This document shows, one piece after another, positions 46,222 to 61,761 of a stretch of DNA of 64,000 nucleotides. The stretch lies in assembly GCF_003473485.1 (NCBI RefSeq), contig NC_053042.1, positions 47,765,762-47,829,761 of the forward strand, in the 5' to 3' direction. The position numbers and the translations under genes were made by a program. The DNA comes from Medicago truncatula (Eukaryota; Streptophyta; Magnoliopsida; Fabales; Fabaceae). A model generated the notes under the pieces. The model was not told the DNA's origin and did not search any database. It saw only the letters and a list, made by a program, of their open reading frames with translations. Within the stretch, counting starts at the first letter, position 1. Every line of letters begins with the position of its first letter.

Positions 46222-47330
46222 ATGTAAATTTGCAAACGTTAAATATTTATCTGAATTTCAATTCTATGTAGTAGATATAAATTCAATAAGAAGTAATATA
46301 AATATGAAAGTCTGATAGTAAAATATAGTGATGTTACTTAATATGGTTGGGACAGGGCATGCATGCATGCATGAATGATACATACATAGATATAGCACAT
46401 GAGATGGCGTGGATGTCTGAGAGGAGAGGAAAATATCGCATCCACGTATGCAGTCGATCTAGGCTTCTCATTACAAGGCTGTTAAAGATCTTCTCTCTCC
46501 ACTTGTTGTATTCTTCTTCTATTCTATCTATCTATCTAACATCTTCATTTCCAAACTATAAACTTACCACAACCCTCTTTCTATCATTTCTTTCCTCCTT
46601 TTGATCATTACACAATACTCTCCATTCTCACACTTACATCTTCTCATCCTATCAATTCAGAAAATTTCCAATTAGCTCTACACACAGCTCAGCTAAGCTA
46701 ACCCAGGTACATATTTTTCTTTCTATTTTTTTTAACACAATTAAACCATCAGTTTTCAGGTTATGTGCTAATTTCTTATTTCAGTTTCATCAAATTTTTT
46801 ACTTTAATTTCTTCAAAAAATTTCTATTATGAATCTGACTTGTTAGATATATATTTATTTTCTTAATTCTTTTTTTATTTATAAGCCTTTAAATATTTAG
46901 CTTACATATTTACTTTTTTATATTCTGTAAATTTCATTTTGCTCTGTTTACCAGGACTCTGTTTCAGATTCATCCCTATCTTCATCATTTCAATTTTTTA
47001 AATTAACATTTTTCACAGTGAAAATAAATTTAGAAATCAATAACAATTTTGTTTTAAAGTTTGCAGATTCAATCTCAACATAGCAACCTAGTAGTTATTG
47101 TAGTGAAATAGCTACAATTTTCTATGAGATGCATTTGTTTGTCTTATTCTGTCAAATGAAAAAAATTTGAATTATTATTTTTTGGTGGATGATGATGAAT
47201 TGGATACTAAGATGAGTTTGGTAACACAGGATTTAATACTTGATTGGTATCATGTTTTGGATGGATTTGGGATAAAATTGCTTTTCATATATAATCAGAA
47301 GCTAAAGGATTCAAGAGTTGAAAGTTTTTG
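46222..47330 (+). promoter_or_regulatory. GIGANTEA promoter, 5' leader and leader intron
   Basis: A CT-rich leader-like stretch (about 46490-46700) ends at CCCAG|GTACAT (46705/46706), a good donor for an intron in the 5' untranslated region. Possible acceptors are TTTGCAG at about 47066 and AACACAG at about 47230. An Evening Element-like AAAATATCG, one base from AAAATATCT, is at 46430-46438. The start site and acceptor cannot be fixed by eye. Confidence 0.55.
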
Positions 47331-50300
47331 ATGACTTCTTCTTCTATGGCTGCTACAAGTGAAAGGTGGATTGACCGTCTTCAATTTTCTTCATTATTCT
47401 GGCCTCCCCCACAAGATGTTCAGCAAAAAAAGGTATCATTTTAATCTCTTACCATGTTTTAGGAAAGTTATTTTCTTTACTTTTTTCATGTATATGTATT
47501 TTTTTATTAAATTTTTATGAGTTTTAATATAAAGTTTGCCTTAAGGACATGATGGGATGGAAGGATCCTAATTATTATTATTTTGTTGAGTTTGAAGATT
47601 AGAAAAAGTTTTAAATATGCATCTAATCATATTTTCACAAAATATCGCTTTGTTATATTACTTCATAAAATATCTTCACAAATATCTAATGATGAGATAC
47701 GATTGGATGTATGTGTAAACACTAAAACATTTTTATAGTTAGTGTATCGTTTTTAAACTCACTCTATTTTGTTTAATGATCCAATGTTTGATAAAAATCT
47801 TTTAGAGTTTATTCCAAAAAAATCTTTTAGAGTACTAGGGAATTGAAAATTTTATATCGGTATTCTTCAAGAGGAGTAGCAGATATGGAGATGTTGTTAA
47901 AGAGACATATACATACAACGTCACACAAACATATGTAAATAATACATGATGATGTGATGTGATATTTCAGAATCTATGCATATGCTACAATCAGCAGGTC
48001 TTGGCGTTGGATGAAGATCAGACAAATACATATTTTGATTTTATCAAATTGGATTTAAAATACAACACAGGATATGAACTGTCTGATCTTCATTGAACAA
48101 CTGAGATCTATCGACAGCAGGAATAATTTGTTTTGTAACTTTCTAGTTATGGCAATTGCAAACTTTGAAGTAAAACAAAGTGTCCCAGAAATGGGGTGAT
48201 ATAAGCATTGACTTTGTGGGGCCAATTTGATTACAGTTTTAGCAAACATTTACAAGAAAAGAAAAGTTGAAGTAATCTTACAATCAATTATGAATTTTCT
48301 AAATAATAGTTTCTTGCATAAGTTGAAATTAACTTTTGCACCTTAACCTTTTCAAAACACGCTGCATATAACTTCTCCATAAGCAGTCATAAACTTATAA
48401 GGACTTTTTTTATAAGTTAAGAGTCAATTACTTATCTCAGCTGATGCTTCCACTAGTTAGAGCTAATTCTGACTGAGCCGCAGTGTTTTGTCAATGTGGT
48501 TTCACACAAGTTTCCCGCGTATTGACAATCTTTTCTAAATGTATCTTGCTAGGTAGAAAGCAGCAGTGTTTTGATCATTTGTTATGCTGAAAATAATTGT
48601 TTCTTATTCCATATGAAAGCATTTTATGGCTTCTAGAATATTGGAAGCTCACTGTAACTCCATTTCATTGGTTTATATGATGTTGTTTTCTGCTTTTCCC
48701 AGGATCAAATTGCTGCATATGTTGAGTACTTGATTCAGTTTACATCAGAACAGTTTGCTGACGATATTGCTGAGGTACACTTCTATTTACTTATTAAAAT
48801 TGTGATTCTTATTTTTTGTGGTGTTGTTTTTGACATGAGAGATCCAAGAGTTTTTATTGAATGTCACTCACTGTTCTGTATTACTTTGACAGTTGATCCG
48901 CAACCGTTACCCGTCGAAGGAAATTATTCTCTTTGATGACGTTTTGGGTATTTATGCTTAATCCCATGTTAGTTTAAATCATGCTTGAGTCGACAAGAAT
49001 ATCACTCTTTCTACTTTATGTGTGCTAACTTCTCTATGTATTTACTTGTACATCCAGCAACATTTGTCCTTCATCATCCAGAGCATGGGCATGCAGTTGT
49101 ACTTCCTATTATTTCGTGTATTATCGATGGTACACTAGTCTATGATAAGACTAGTCCTCCATTTGCTTCTTTGATATCTTTAGTCTGCCCAAAAGATGAG
49201 GTATAAATATAATCCTTGCCCGGTATTCTTATTTACTTTGTATATAATTCAATTTCATATCAATAAATCCTTTGTTTGTGAAATATAATATTTTTGCTTT
49301 CTGTTTCTCTGTTTATTAACCAATTACTTATAGCACTTATTCAGTTTCAGTATTAACAAAGAGACTCTCTATCATTTAATTCCTTCTTTTCATGGTTTTG
49401 CAGAATGAATATTCAGAACAATGGGCTCTTGCATGTGGTGAAATTTTGCGTATTTTAACTCATTACAATCGCCCCATTTACAAAACGGAAAGGCAATCCA
49501 GTGAAACAGAAAGAAGCAGTAGTGGCAGCCATGCGACAACTAGTGAGCCACTTAATGGGAAAGCTGTCAATAATGCTTTGGCACAACAAGAGAAAAAACC
49601 TATCAGGCCCTTGTCCCCCTGGATTACTGATATATTGTTAGTTGCGCCCGTAGGCATTAGAAGTGACTATTTCCGGTGGTAAGTATTTTTAGTAATATAA
49701 ACCTAGTAAGTTATGCTTGTATTTGTGTATGTTTAGCTATGTCTGCAAGTTTTAGGGGTACATGGTCAATTTTTGTTTAGTTTAACGTGTTACCTTTAAC
49801 TAATGTATATTGACTGTTCATAAGTTTCAGAAATCAATGATAAAACAGCTTAGTTTATTTGCTTTGCATCTTTTTTGATTTATCACTATAATGTGTAATG
49901 CTTTTGGGTTTCGTAAATATTTATGCTGATGTCAATGAATATTGCCGTGCATTAACAGGTGCAGTGGTGTTATGGGCAAATATGCAGCAGGAGAACTCAA
50001 GCCTCCATCAATTGGTATACTATTTTTATTTTTATTTTTTTATATTTTTTTTATGTTAATACAGAACACTGTTATTTCATTGAATGGTGTTTATCCAAAG
50101 TATCGCGTAAAGTGGAGAATTTGGTTGAGTTGAATGTCTATTTTGTAACAGTTAAATGTAGTTCAACTACTGCTATACTCAATGTTTTTGTTCACAAGTT
50201 ATAGTTTATGTATACGGTTAATCATTTACAACGAATTAGGCATCTGTACTTTCCATTAGTGTTCATCTTCTCCCTTTTAATTTCTCACGCCTCTCTTCCA

Positions 50301-53300
50301 TCTGCACCTCATTAACCCACCATTTTATCAGCTAATCCACTTTTTATTCAGTAAAATCAAGATTATCATTTGTTACTTTCCTATCGATTTTTATGTTTTT
50401 GTTGTGACTTTTCTTTTAGCTACTTCCCGTGGTTCTGGGAAGCATCCTCAACTCGTGCCTTCTACTCCCAGATGGGCTGTTGCCAATGGTGCTGGTGTTA
50501 TATTAAGTGTTTGTGATGATGAAGTTGCTCGCAATGAAACTGCTATTTTAACAGCAGCAGCTGTTCCTGCACTTCTGCTTCCTCCTCCAACAACAGCTCT
50601 GGATGAACATCTTGTTGCTGGACTACCAGCTCTAGAGCCATATGCACGTTTATTTCATAGGTTATTTTCACCGCAATACCTTTATTGTTATTAAGTTGTT
50701 CATGTGTTCATCTGCCTAAGAAAATGTGTATACCCAAATTTTGCAGATACTATGCAATTGCTACTCCAAGTGCTACACAAAGACTTCTTCTTGGACTTCT
50801 AGAAGCACCCCCGTCGTGGGCTCCGGATGCACTTGATGCTGCTGTGCAGCTCGTGGAGCTTCTTCGAGCTGCTGAAGAGTATGCTTCTGGCATAAGGGTA
50901 AGTATAATCTTCAAAGACAGAGAATAGCTGTGATGCTGGCATTAATGGTAACCGACATTTTATTATTATGGGGTTTCATTAATAAGTTTTGAATGGAAGA
51001 AGAAAAACTTAACTGCTATACCTAAATGCACAACCCGAGACAAGTGTGGATAAGTTGCTAGTTTTTTGGACTGGAGAAGAAAAACTTAACTGCTATACCT
51101 AATCATATGCATGAGTTTGGCCTTTGGAGGGGGAATGGAATGGATGGGTGTTTTTATTTTAAGGAACATACCCCTTATTTAAGAATTTTCAAAATGACAG
51201 ATTAACAATGTGCATAGATAACCCAACTCCTAATTTTTTATTATACCAGTACTGTGAATTAGGATTCTAGATTAAAATTAATACACTAACAGAAACTGAC
51301 ATTAATTGTCAGTAATTGAAAACTAACCTAACTGAATTAAAATTAACAAACACTGGAACACTGACTAATTACAATACTGAACAGAATGGAAGCCCTTACA
51401 CTGCATTCTGACTACATTAACCCTTCTCATATATATTATATATGTGCCTAAGTTGAATTAAAAGCTACCGGATGGCATACTATTAAGTATTTTGATGTGT
51501 TTTTCTTTTCTTTTCTATGTTAATGCAGCTTCCTAGAAATTGGATGCATTTGCATTTCTTGCGTGCAATAGGGACTGCAATGTCCATGAGGGCTGGCATA
51601 GCTGCTGATGCTGCAGCTGCTTTGCTTTTCCGTATACTTTCACAGCCAGCATTGCTTTTTCCTCCTCTTAGACAAGTTGATGGAGTTGAAGTTCAGCATG
51701 AACCTTTGGGTGGTTATATTTCATCCTACAGCAAGCAGATAGAAGTTCCTTCTGCTGAAGCCTCTATTGACGCTACTGCCCAAGGCATTGCGTCAATGCT
51801 TTGCGCCCATGGTCCAGAAGTTGAATGGAGAATTTGCACCATTTGGGAAGCTGCTTATGGCCTGATTCCTGCAAGTTCCTCAGCCGTTGATCTTCCAGAG
51901 ATCATAGTTGCAGCCCCACTACAACCTCCCATACTATCATGGAATTTGTACATACCACTACTTAAGGTTCTGGAATATCTTCCTCGTGGAAGCCCGTCAG
52001 AGGCTTGTCTTATGAAAATATTTGCTGCTACAGTGGAAGCTATTCTTCAGAGGACATTTCCACCTGAGTCCAGCAGAGAACAAAACAGAAAAGCAAATTA
52101 CCTCTTTGGTCTTGGTTCAGCCTCTAAAAACCTTGCTGTGGCAGAGCTTCGTACTATGGTTCATTCACTTTTTTTAGAATCATGTGCATCTGTAGAGCTT
52201 TCTTCGCGCCTACTTTTTGTTGTCTTAACTGTCTGTGTCAGTCATGAAGCCCAATTCAGTGGAAGCAAGAAGCCTAGAGGTGAAGATAATTATTCAGTTG
52301 AGGAAATCATTGAGGACTTGCAAGCAATATCAGAAATCCGTAAAGAAAGAAAAAATAGGAAAGTGAAGAAGCAAGGTCCTGTAGCAGCATTTGATTCTTA
52401 TGTTATGGCTGCTGTTTGTGCTCTTGCCTGTGAGCTTCAGTTGTTTCCTTTGATGTCACGGGGAAATAATCATTCAGTTTCCAATAATGTGCAAGATATA
52501 GCCAAGCCCGTTACACTACACGGATCATCCCAAGATTTGCAGAATGGCCTAGATTCGGCAGTCCGCCATACTCACAGAATTTTAGCAATTTTAGAGGCAC
52601 TATTTTCATTAAAGCCCTCTTCTGTTGGCACTCCTTGGAGTTACAGCTCAAATGAGATAGTGGCAGCAGCTATGGTTGCTGCACATGTTTCTGAACTATT
52701 TAGACGGTCAAAAGCTTGCATGCATGCTCTGTCTGTTCTGATACGTTGCAAATGGAACAAAGAAATTCACTCCAGGGCATCATCATTGTATAATCTCATA
52801 GATATCCACAGTAAAGTTGTTGCATCTATAGTGAATAAGGCAGAGCCATTAGAAGCCACCTTAATTCATGCACCTATTTACAAGGACGCCCTTGTTTGTC
52901 ATGACGGTAAAAGAAAGAATCGGAGTGAAAATGGTAGCTGCTCTGACCCTGGGCAGACATCTATTGTACCTTCGGCAGATTCAACACCATCAAAACATAT
53001 CCATAAATCTGGAAGAACTCCATGTTCAAATGAAGAAGCATCAGGGTATAACTTGGGTAAAGGTGTCACCAGTTTCTCGTTGGAGGCATCTGATCTCGCC
53101 AATTTTCTCACAATGGACAGGCATATAGGCTTGAACTGCAATACACAGATCTTTCTGATATCCATGCTGTCTGAGAAACAGGAGTTATGTTTCTCTGTAG
53201 TTTCTCTACTATGGCACAAATTGATTGCATCTCCTGAAACTCAACCATGTTCTGAAAGCACTTCAGCTCAGCAGGGCTGGAGACAGGTATAAATTTAAAA

Positions 53301-55268
53301 ATTCTACTGCAGTAACTTTCTTTGTTAATGATGTATATGTGATGTTGTGGATCCAATTACCTTTTTTTATGTTTTATTTCCTCCGTAAAGATTCATTACT
53401 GATAATTTTATGATTTAATGTTATGTAGGTTGTCGATGCATTATGCAATGTTGTATCAGCCTCGCCAGCAAAAGCAGCTACAGCTGTTGTTCTTCAGGTC
53501 TAAAATCTTTGTCTTGTTATGAATAATTTTATAAATTACTTTCCACTGCTTGGATATCCATTTGTTTAATAGACTGCAAATTTTTATGAATTACCATTTC
53601 TAATAGCTGGCAAATTTGGGTTTTAATGTCTACAAATATCAAATATTTGATGCTCAATACCTCACCTAACCAGAGTTTCACAGTTGTATATATTTTATAT
53701 TACTATCATTTCAAACATTCACTCGTTTCGTCTTTTCTTGGCCTTGTTACTTGTCAGGCGGAGAAGGAATTGCAGCCCTGGATAGCCAAGGATGATGATC
53801 TAGGTCAGAAGATGTGGAGAATCAATCAGCGGATCGTTAAATTGATAGTGGAACTTATGAGGAATCATGATAGTGCGGAGTCATTGGTAATTCTGGCAAG
53901 TGCATCAGATTTACTTCTACGAGCCACAGATGGGATGCTTGTTGATGGAGAAGCTTGTACTTTACCACAGCTGGAGGTAGAATGTTACAACAGTTTATTC
54001 TCTCTGATTTTTATTCATAATTGACCAAGTTAAATTAGGTTCTGCCTCACATAAAACCAAAAAACTGCCTCACTTCTCACTCCCACGAGCACATTAGTGT
54101 TTCTTATAAGACTTATTGGCCATAACATTTATTTTGTATAGTTCTCAGTTTACTCCTTATATTTGTATGTCATTAACTACATCAATTTTTTTCTAACTCA
54201 GACAAGCATATCCTATACTTTTTTCTGATAAACGTTTTCCATGGTTCTTTCTTAAAATGAAATTGAAGAACTAAAAGGTCAAAGGTAATTTCATGCTGTA
54301 TAGCAGACTACTTATTGAAAGCATAATAGAATTGAAGAAGTTCTTGCAACCAAGTATTTAGGGTGTACTCAACTATTAAATTAATCTAACACATCATTTT
54401 ATAGCTTTTCAATTAGAAAACCATAAAATTTAGATCTTAGAAAGTTATATCCAGCATTATTCTAGTCTCTAAATATAAACTGTTCAACAAAAATAGTTAT
54501 TTTGATTAATGACTAGCTATTGAATTGAAATTTCATATACTCGGTTCTATACTGAAGCTTTGCTGATGTTCTTATTCTATGTTAATGATAATGACCAGCT
54601 ATTGGAAGCAACAGCTAGAGCAATTCAACCAGTGCTTGAGTTTGGAGAACCAGGATTGGCTGTAGCAGACGGCCTTTCAAACCTTTTGAAGGTAAACAGA
54701 CTTCCCTTGTTGAAAACTATTAATTTAGCTGAGATATGATGAATGAAATATGTATATTGTGCTCAACTGCTCTATCATTAAATATGGCTCATGATAGGAC
54801 AATATTGTGTTGTTGGATCCATTTAACTGATCTCAGCTATTTGGATAATACTTTGGCCATCTCGTAATTACGCATTTGATTCTAGATTACCAAACAGGTT
54901 TTATGTGCTGTCTTTTAGTTCTACAAATTTTTTGACTGATGATTGTGTTGTAAATATACCACTTGCAGTGTCGTCTAGCAGCTACCATTAGGTGCCTTTG
55001 TCATCCAAGTGCACATGTCCGTGCTCTGAGCGTCTCAGTTCTCCGTGACATTTTGCATACTGGTTCAATAAGGTGTAGTCCTAAACCACTGCGGATAAAC
55101 GGCAGCCACAATCCCTCTTATCAATACTTCAAGTTGGACGTCGTTGATTGGCAAGCTGACATAGAAAAATGCATGGCATGGGAAGCTCACAGCAGAATTT
55201 CTGCTGGATTGCCTATTAAGTTTCTTGACACTGCTGCCAAAGAACTAGGCTGCGCTATTTCCGTATGA
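47331..55268 (+). CDS. GI: GIGANTEA
   Basis: A large plant-specific nuclear/cytosolic clock protein that, in Arabidopsis, stabilises ZEITLUPE, works with FKF1 to remove CDF repressors, and so controls photoperiodic CONSTANS/FT expression. Thirteen coding exons: 47331-47432, 48703-48774, 48893-48947, 49058-49200, 49404-49678, 49959-50014, 50420-50660, 50747-50897, 51529-53286, 53429-53497, 53758-53976, 54599-54691, 54969-55268. All joins are GT-AG and in phase, giving 1177 aa against 1173 in Arabidopsis. Very conserved blocks include FVLHHPEHGHAVVLPIISC, SEQWALACGEILRILTHYN, TPRWAVANGAGVILSVCDDE, ATPSATQRLLLGLLEAPPSW and the C-terminal FLDTAAKELGCAIS. Either Met1 or Met6 (MAATSERWID) could be the start; Met6 aligns better with Arabidopsis. 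It is intact. Confidence 0.96.
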
Positions 55269-56365
55269 AATGGAAATGAAACCATCTTAGTCTGTGACCA
55301 TTTTTCACTAGACTTACAGAGAAACTATTTATGATTTTGGAACTAACAGGTTTGCATATATGCAAACATCATTCTGTTGGTCGTCATAAAAAGCCGCAGT
55401 CATGATTGCAGTTTGTTTATAGAAAGCTCATTTTGTATTATGTATGTGCTCTACGTAGACACTGAGCAAATGTTCACCACGAACTTGCTAATGACTGTGC
55501 TTTTAATATAACAGACATGTACAGTTGTAAAGACAAGATGTAACCGGGTCTTTTTTATTATCCTTGTCCCATTTTGTGTAATACATATATGTTGATAGTG
55601 TGTCGTGAAATTAAATTCTAATTGTTGTACTAATGTGTGTCCAGCAACTTTGACTTTGTCAAATTTTTTTAGTTTTGTTACATGCATTCTTCTTTTATTG
55701 TCAGATCGTAAGATTTCATGTTCAATTCTCATATTGAGATACGCATTAACATGTTAAGCAACCAATAACTAAACGGTTTGAAAACAAATTTTTCACTATG
55801 GTCAAAGCTGGACCACACAAACGCAGCAATAGATCATAGACAGTTATTTTTCCCACCCGATTATCGACTTATAGGTCGGTATGATGAGATCAAAGATGAT
55901 GAAACTTTTGTCATCCTGAATCTTACCAAAAGTTGTGAATAAAATTGTGGATGGCTCAACAAAAAAAAGGTCTAAAAGTTTCATCATCCATGATCTCATC
56001 ATACTAGTCTCGGTCATAAGCAGGTATTCTTGCGAAGAGATTTTCACAGGAATCCAATCCTTTCCAAACATTCACTCAAGGCGATCCAGGTCTTCAAGTC
56101 CATCTGCTAGACTATCTTTAAAACTTTCAAACTTGAAAAACAAGGATTGAATTGTTCGCTTGATAAAATAATGGTCATAAAAATCATTATCCAGCTCATA
56201 TTCAACCCAACATATTTGATACCAAGATACTAAATCGAGACCATGCCAACTAGGTTCATTTGAAACTGAAAATTAAAAAAAATATAGTCGTGAAAAACTT
56301 TGCTGAATATTGAAACGTTAAACAACTCTAAACAAGGAATAATGACTTAGCAACAACAAAAACAT
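55269..56365. other. GIGANTEA 3' flank
   Basis: The first 200-300 bp is probably the GI 3' untranslated region. The remainder is AT-rich. GATCTCATCATAC-type words at 55880-56000 form a weak inverted repeat (AAGATGATGAAACTTTTG near 55893 and AAAAGTTTCATCATCCATG near 55974), perhaps a small MITE. No gene is seen. Confidence 0.45.
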
Positions 56366-56490
56366 TAAAAACCACTTGGGTTGGTCTAATGGTGTTCACT
56401 TTAATCTGTGGAGTGTGATCTTCTTCAAGATCTCAATTCAATTTTCTCTGGTGCCAGTTTGAATCAATTTAACTTAAAAAAAAAAACATA
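56366..56490 (+). repeat. tRNA-derived SINE (second family)
   Basis: It starts CACTTGGGTTGGTCTAATGG, continues with a TGGAGTGTGATCTTCTTCAA..TCAATTCAATTTTCTCTGGT body, and ends in a poly-A. This is the layout of a common legume SINE family (A-box GGTCTAATGG; degenerate B-box). Confidence 0.6.
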
Positions 56491-57028
56491 AACACGCTAG
56501 CTTAATAGGAATATATCTTCACTTATACTATAGAACAAATGGAGCTAATATTAGCAACTAAAAATAGATCTACTATTTTTTTTTCTTTCTTTCTAAGTCT
56601 TTCTCGAAATTGCATCCAATGTTTTTCTTTCTTTTTAAGTCTTTCTTGAAATTGCATCCAATGGCTAGTTTTGAAAACGATCCAAGATTTAATTACAAAG
56701 ATATATAGATAACTCTACATTGCATAGCGAACAAACACATACTTGAAATCTTTGTAGTTATAATTCTTAAGAATGATCAATCATTTTTATTTTGTAATAT
56801 TAAATTTTAATATACCATATGTTTTATTTTGCATAATTTGAACGGATGTAATTTTATTTTAAAATAAAATCTAGTGAATTTTTACATCAAAATCGATTCA
56901 AATTGCATCAGTGACAGACAGTATGCATAAAGTTGAGGAGAATTGTTTCGTAATGACCATTTTACCATGAAATATGTTATGACATTAATGGTAAAATCGT
57001 CAATCTCTATACTCAGCTTAAGATATAT
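56491..57028. other. Spacer upstream of RPS18
   Basis: AT-rich; contains a local duplication (TCTTTCTAAGTCTTTCTCGAAATT at about 56587, imperfectly repeated at about 56629). No gene is seen. Confidence 0.45.
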
Positions 57029-58657
<1,629 letters not shown>

Positions 58658-59139
58658 GCCGTGATGTCCTGTTTTGGAGATTAGATGATTTTGAGGCATA
58701 TTTTAAGCACATTAGACATGTTTCATATACCGAGTTTGTATGGTTTTTAATTGAATGCATTGGCAATTTCAATTTTGTTTGGTTTGTGTTCAAGTGCCTG
58801 ATTAGTTGAATGGTGTTGGTATTTTTATGTCTACTTTAGCATTACTAATTTGGACACCACGTGATAATGAATTAAAGATAGAAATACTATTTTGAAAATG
58901 GGTATTTAATTTTTTAAAATTTATTTTCAACATGAATTAGATGATATTTAATTTCAACGCAAATTAGATGATATTTTTATCAACGGTTCCTTAAAATTTG
59001 CTCTTTGGGTACTTGATTGTACCTTTTTTATCCGATATATTAGTTTACATGTAAATTGTCTATTTTGATCTTAAATATGTTTGCTAATAGAAAAGATAAA
59101 TGGAAACTAAGGAAATTCCTCGAAAATTAAGGAACAACA
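58658..59139. other. RPS18 3' flank
   Basis: Probably the 3' untranslated region followed by AT-rich spacer. A short tandem repeat of ATTAGATGATATTTAATTT-like units lies near 58935-58970. Confidence 0.45.
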
Positions 59140-59530
59140 CAAGGAAATAGACTCCTCTACAATTGTCAGAAAGTAAACTCCTTATAAATCATGCTTGCCA
59201 CCATGACCAACATTTTCAAGATGGTTGGCACAGCAGTTGTCTTCTCCGTAAATATGTTTGATGTCACAATTCTAGTATTGTCAATTCATGAGAGATCTAA
59301 GCCAATGGAGGTTGTGAGTCAATCTCAACAATGACGAGAGAATGTGTTGTTAGATTCAATCTGCTTGCACTTCGACAACGTCCGAAGCTCAACCATAACT
59401 AAAAGCATAACGTTTGCAAGAGAAGATTTCAATATACATGCCTTTGAACTCTGATGAGACCAGACCACCACAAGTTGTAAATTTGGTACCATCAAATTAA
59501 GTTTGAAATGAGTAGGAGGGGATGCCACTT
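59140..59530 (-). pseudogene. Degraded RNase H-like (RVT_3) fragment
   Basis: Minus-strand translation gives a diluted RNase H-like layout: LVVVWSHQSSKACILK, ANVMLLVMVELRTLSKCKQI, and further on, in other frames, a TEKTTAVPTILKMLVMVAS-like end. Similar domains close plant LINE polyproteins (compare 17140-17530). The frame is broken several times and there is no intact element around it. Confidence 0.35.
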
Positions 59531-60470
59531 CACACTAATTTTGTGCTTCATGTAAACTACATTAGATGAAGGGTGAAAATGTGGTGATGAATCCAATACC
59601 TCTGAAGATTACTTAAAAATGAGACGTCCCTCAGTAAATAAGGTTGAAGAGAAAATTATGTGCCAATCTTGAACTGAATTCAACAAGGTTGAATAGAAAA
59701 TTTACAACCAACTGATTTCTTGGGAAACCGTCAATGTCCTTGTGATATACTATATTAATTTGGCTAAATGTATGCCGACGACTTTTAAGTTTAATGTTCG
59801 TATGAAATTAGTTCATTTAGTTTTTTTTAATTTTATTTATAGTTTTAAACAAGTGATTTATGTAAGTAAAACTGTGAACCTAGTCCTTTAAATCATACAA
59901 TATATACACCAATACCATCTTTCCAAAGAAAATAACATCAAAATATTTTTCATTTTATCACAAGATTGATCAGCCTTCATATTTTTATTTTGGATATAAA
60001 CTGTAATTTGAGAGGAGAGAGAACTCATCTTTTGTACCCACAGAATTCTCCGACAATGATTAGTTATTGCTAAACAACATTGAAAACTTGATACATAATG
60101 TATGGTAACAAAAAAAAAATACTTAATTGACAAGTCATCAGACTACAATTTGACAATAAATAGGTTAAGTGGTAAAAAATTTGAACTCCTTAAATAAATG
60201 ATCAATGATTTGATTTTTGATTTCGTTACTACCAAACTGTGGTGAAAAATTAGCACCTATAACATACTAACTCAAAAATTACTAAACATTGAAGTGCTTT
60301 ATTTTTTATTTTTTTAAAATTTAAACTCTTTGACCGACCAAAGTTTTCTTTTTTTAAGGGTCATGGCAACTTGTGCGTAATTATTAAACTTTTAAAACAT
60401 TTAATACACAAGTTTCAAGAAAAGACTTCTATCTTTAGCTTTTTAGTTTGTGCCTTAAGGGTATAAGTTA
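59531..60470. other. Gene-free AT-rich region
   Basis: No gene is recognised. A tRNA-like phrase GGTTAAGTGGTAAAAAATTT at about 60163 may be old SINE material. Confidence 0.4.
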
Positions 60471-60738
60471 CTCCCTCCGTTCCTTTTTAAGTGTCAATTT
60501 TGGAGAAAAAATTTGTTTCTATTTAACTGTCACTCTCAAAGTTCAATGCAACATTAAATGTTGTTTTACCAATATTATCCTTAGTTATTTATTGCGGAGA
60601 GATAAATATATGAAATGAGATATAAATAAATAAGGTCATTATAGTAAAAGTATATCTTATTATATCAAAGTAATATCAATTTTTGATTGTCTTGGTTTGT
60701 GTAAAATGCTAAAATGTGACAATTAAAAAGGAACGGAG
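60471..60738. mobile_element. Stowaway-like MITE
   Basis: CTCCCTCCGTTCC at the left and GGAACGGAG at the right, flanked by TA at 60469-60470 and 60739-60740. The right end lacks the last GAG-type bases. 268 bp, non-coding. Confidence 0.75.
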
Positions 60739-61142
60739 TAGTAACATTTTCCTTTTTTAAAAGGCAAGCAAAATTTTACTCAAATGATAAGGCACTAGCG
60801 GTACCAACAAAAGTAGATACAGAGATGCAAAATATTGTTTGAGCCGACAGCCCTTATATCTCTACTTGCAGCCACTCCACACACACATACATACATATAT
60901 ATCAAAGATGGTAGAATAGATGATAAGTGACTACTCCTAAATCATTCACACCTGCTCCAAATATCAGTATTATGAGACAATTTAAGCTGCTAAAATAACA
61001 CAAACAGAACCAAAATACCTACTGCCCACTGCTCCTATTTAACCAGAGCCTAAACATGAGGGACCAAAATGACTATTATCCCAAATTAATGATGAGATTG
61101 AAATATTTAAAACAAACAAATTATAACGAGTGATCACGGAAT

Positions 61143-61256
61143 CACTTGGGTGACATTGGCCAATCACAATGTCACAATGCTTGTGTTTCTCTCTCTTTCA
61201 CAAGCATTGTGACATTGTGATTGACCAATGTCACCTAACTCTATGTCACCCAAGTG
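61143..61256. repeat. Near-perfect foldback (hairpin) of about 114 bp
   Basis: GGGTGACATTGGCCAATCAC, then AATGTCACAATGCTTGTG (61148-61185), pairs with CACAAGCATTGTGACATT, then GTGATTGACCAATGTCACC (61199-61235), leaving a 13-base TC-rich loop. A second outer pairing joins CACTTGGGTGACAT (61143-61156) to ATGTCACCCAAGTG (61243-61256). It is probably a small foldback element. Confidence 0.8.
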
Positions 61257-61761
61257 CTACCCGAGAATCATATCTTAGTTTTCAACTGCTCTATCTCTAC
61301 AAGTAACCAAAAAAGTAAAAGAAAAAAGAAGAAGAGGAAATATAGAAATAACACTGATAATACTCATTCCAATAATGACAACCCCTGGTCCTATGGAAAT
61401 TCAATCCAAAATCAACAAAAGTCTGAAGAACTTGATAGGGTATGGTGTGTATCCTTTGTAAACTTCATGGAATGGACAGTTAAGTATACTACAACTTAGT
61501 ATGCATGTAGTTGTTTGTCTATATTAACCACAAATGCTTATGGTGCAATATAAAAGAAAGTCCCAACTTAAGCCTGTGATTTTGATTCTAAACATCCATA
61601 AACAAGTAACACACCAAATTAACTAAGAATAACTGTGGACATGCAATAATGAAAGAACAAGTGATGTTCTGTTACTTTTAAAATACAACACAAATGAAAG
61701 ACAAGTTTTATCGGATAATGTATATTGTATGGCTAACTAAAACAAAACAAACTCCGATCTT

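Noticed and set aside
46430-46438. Evening Element upstream of GIGANTEA
   Set aside because: AAAATATCG differs by one base from the consensus AAAATATCT, so it is mentioned only as a weak candidate.
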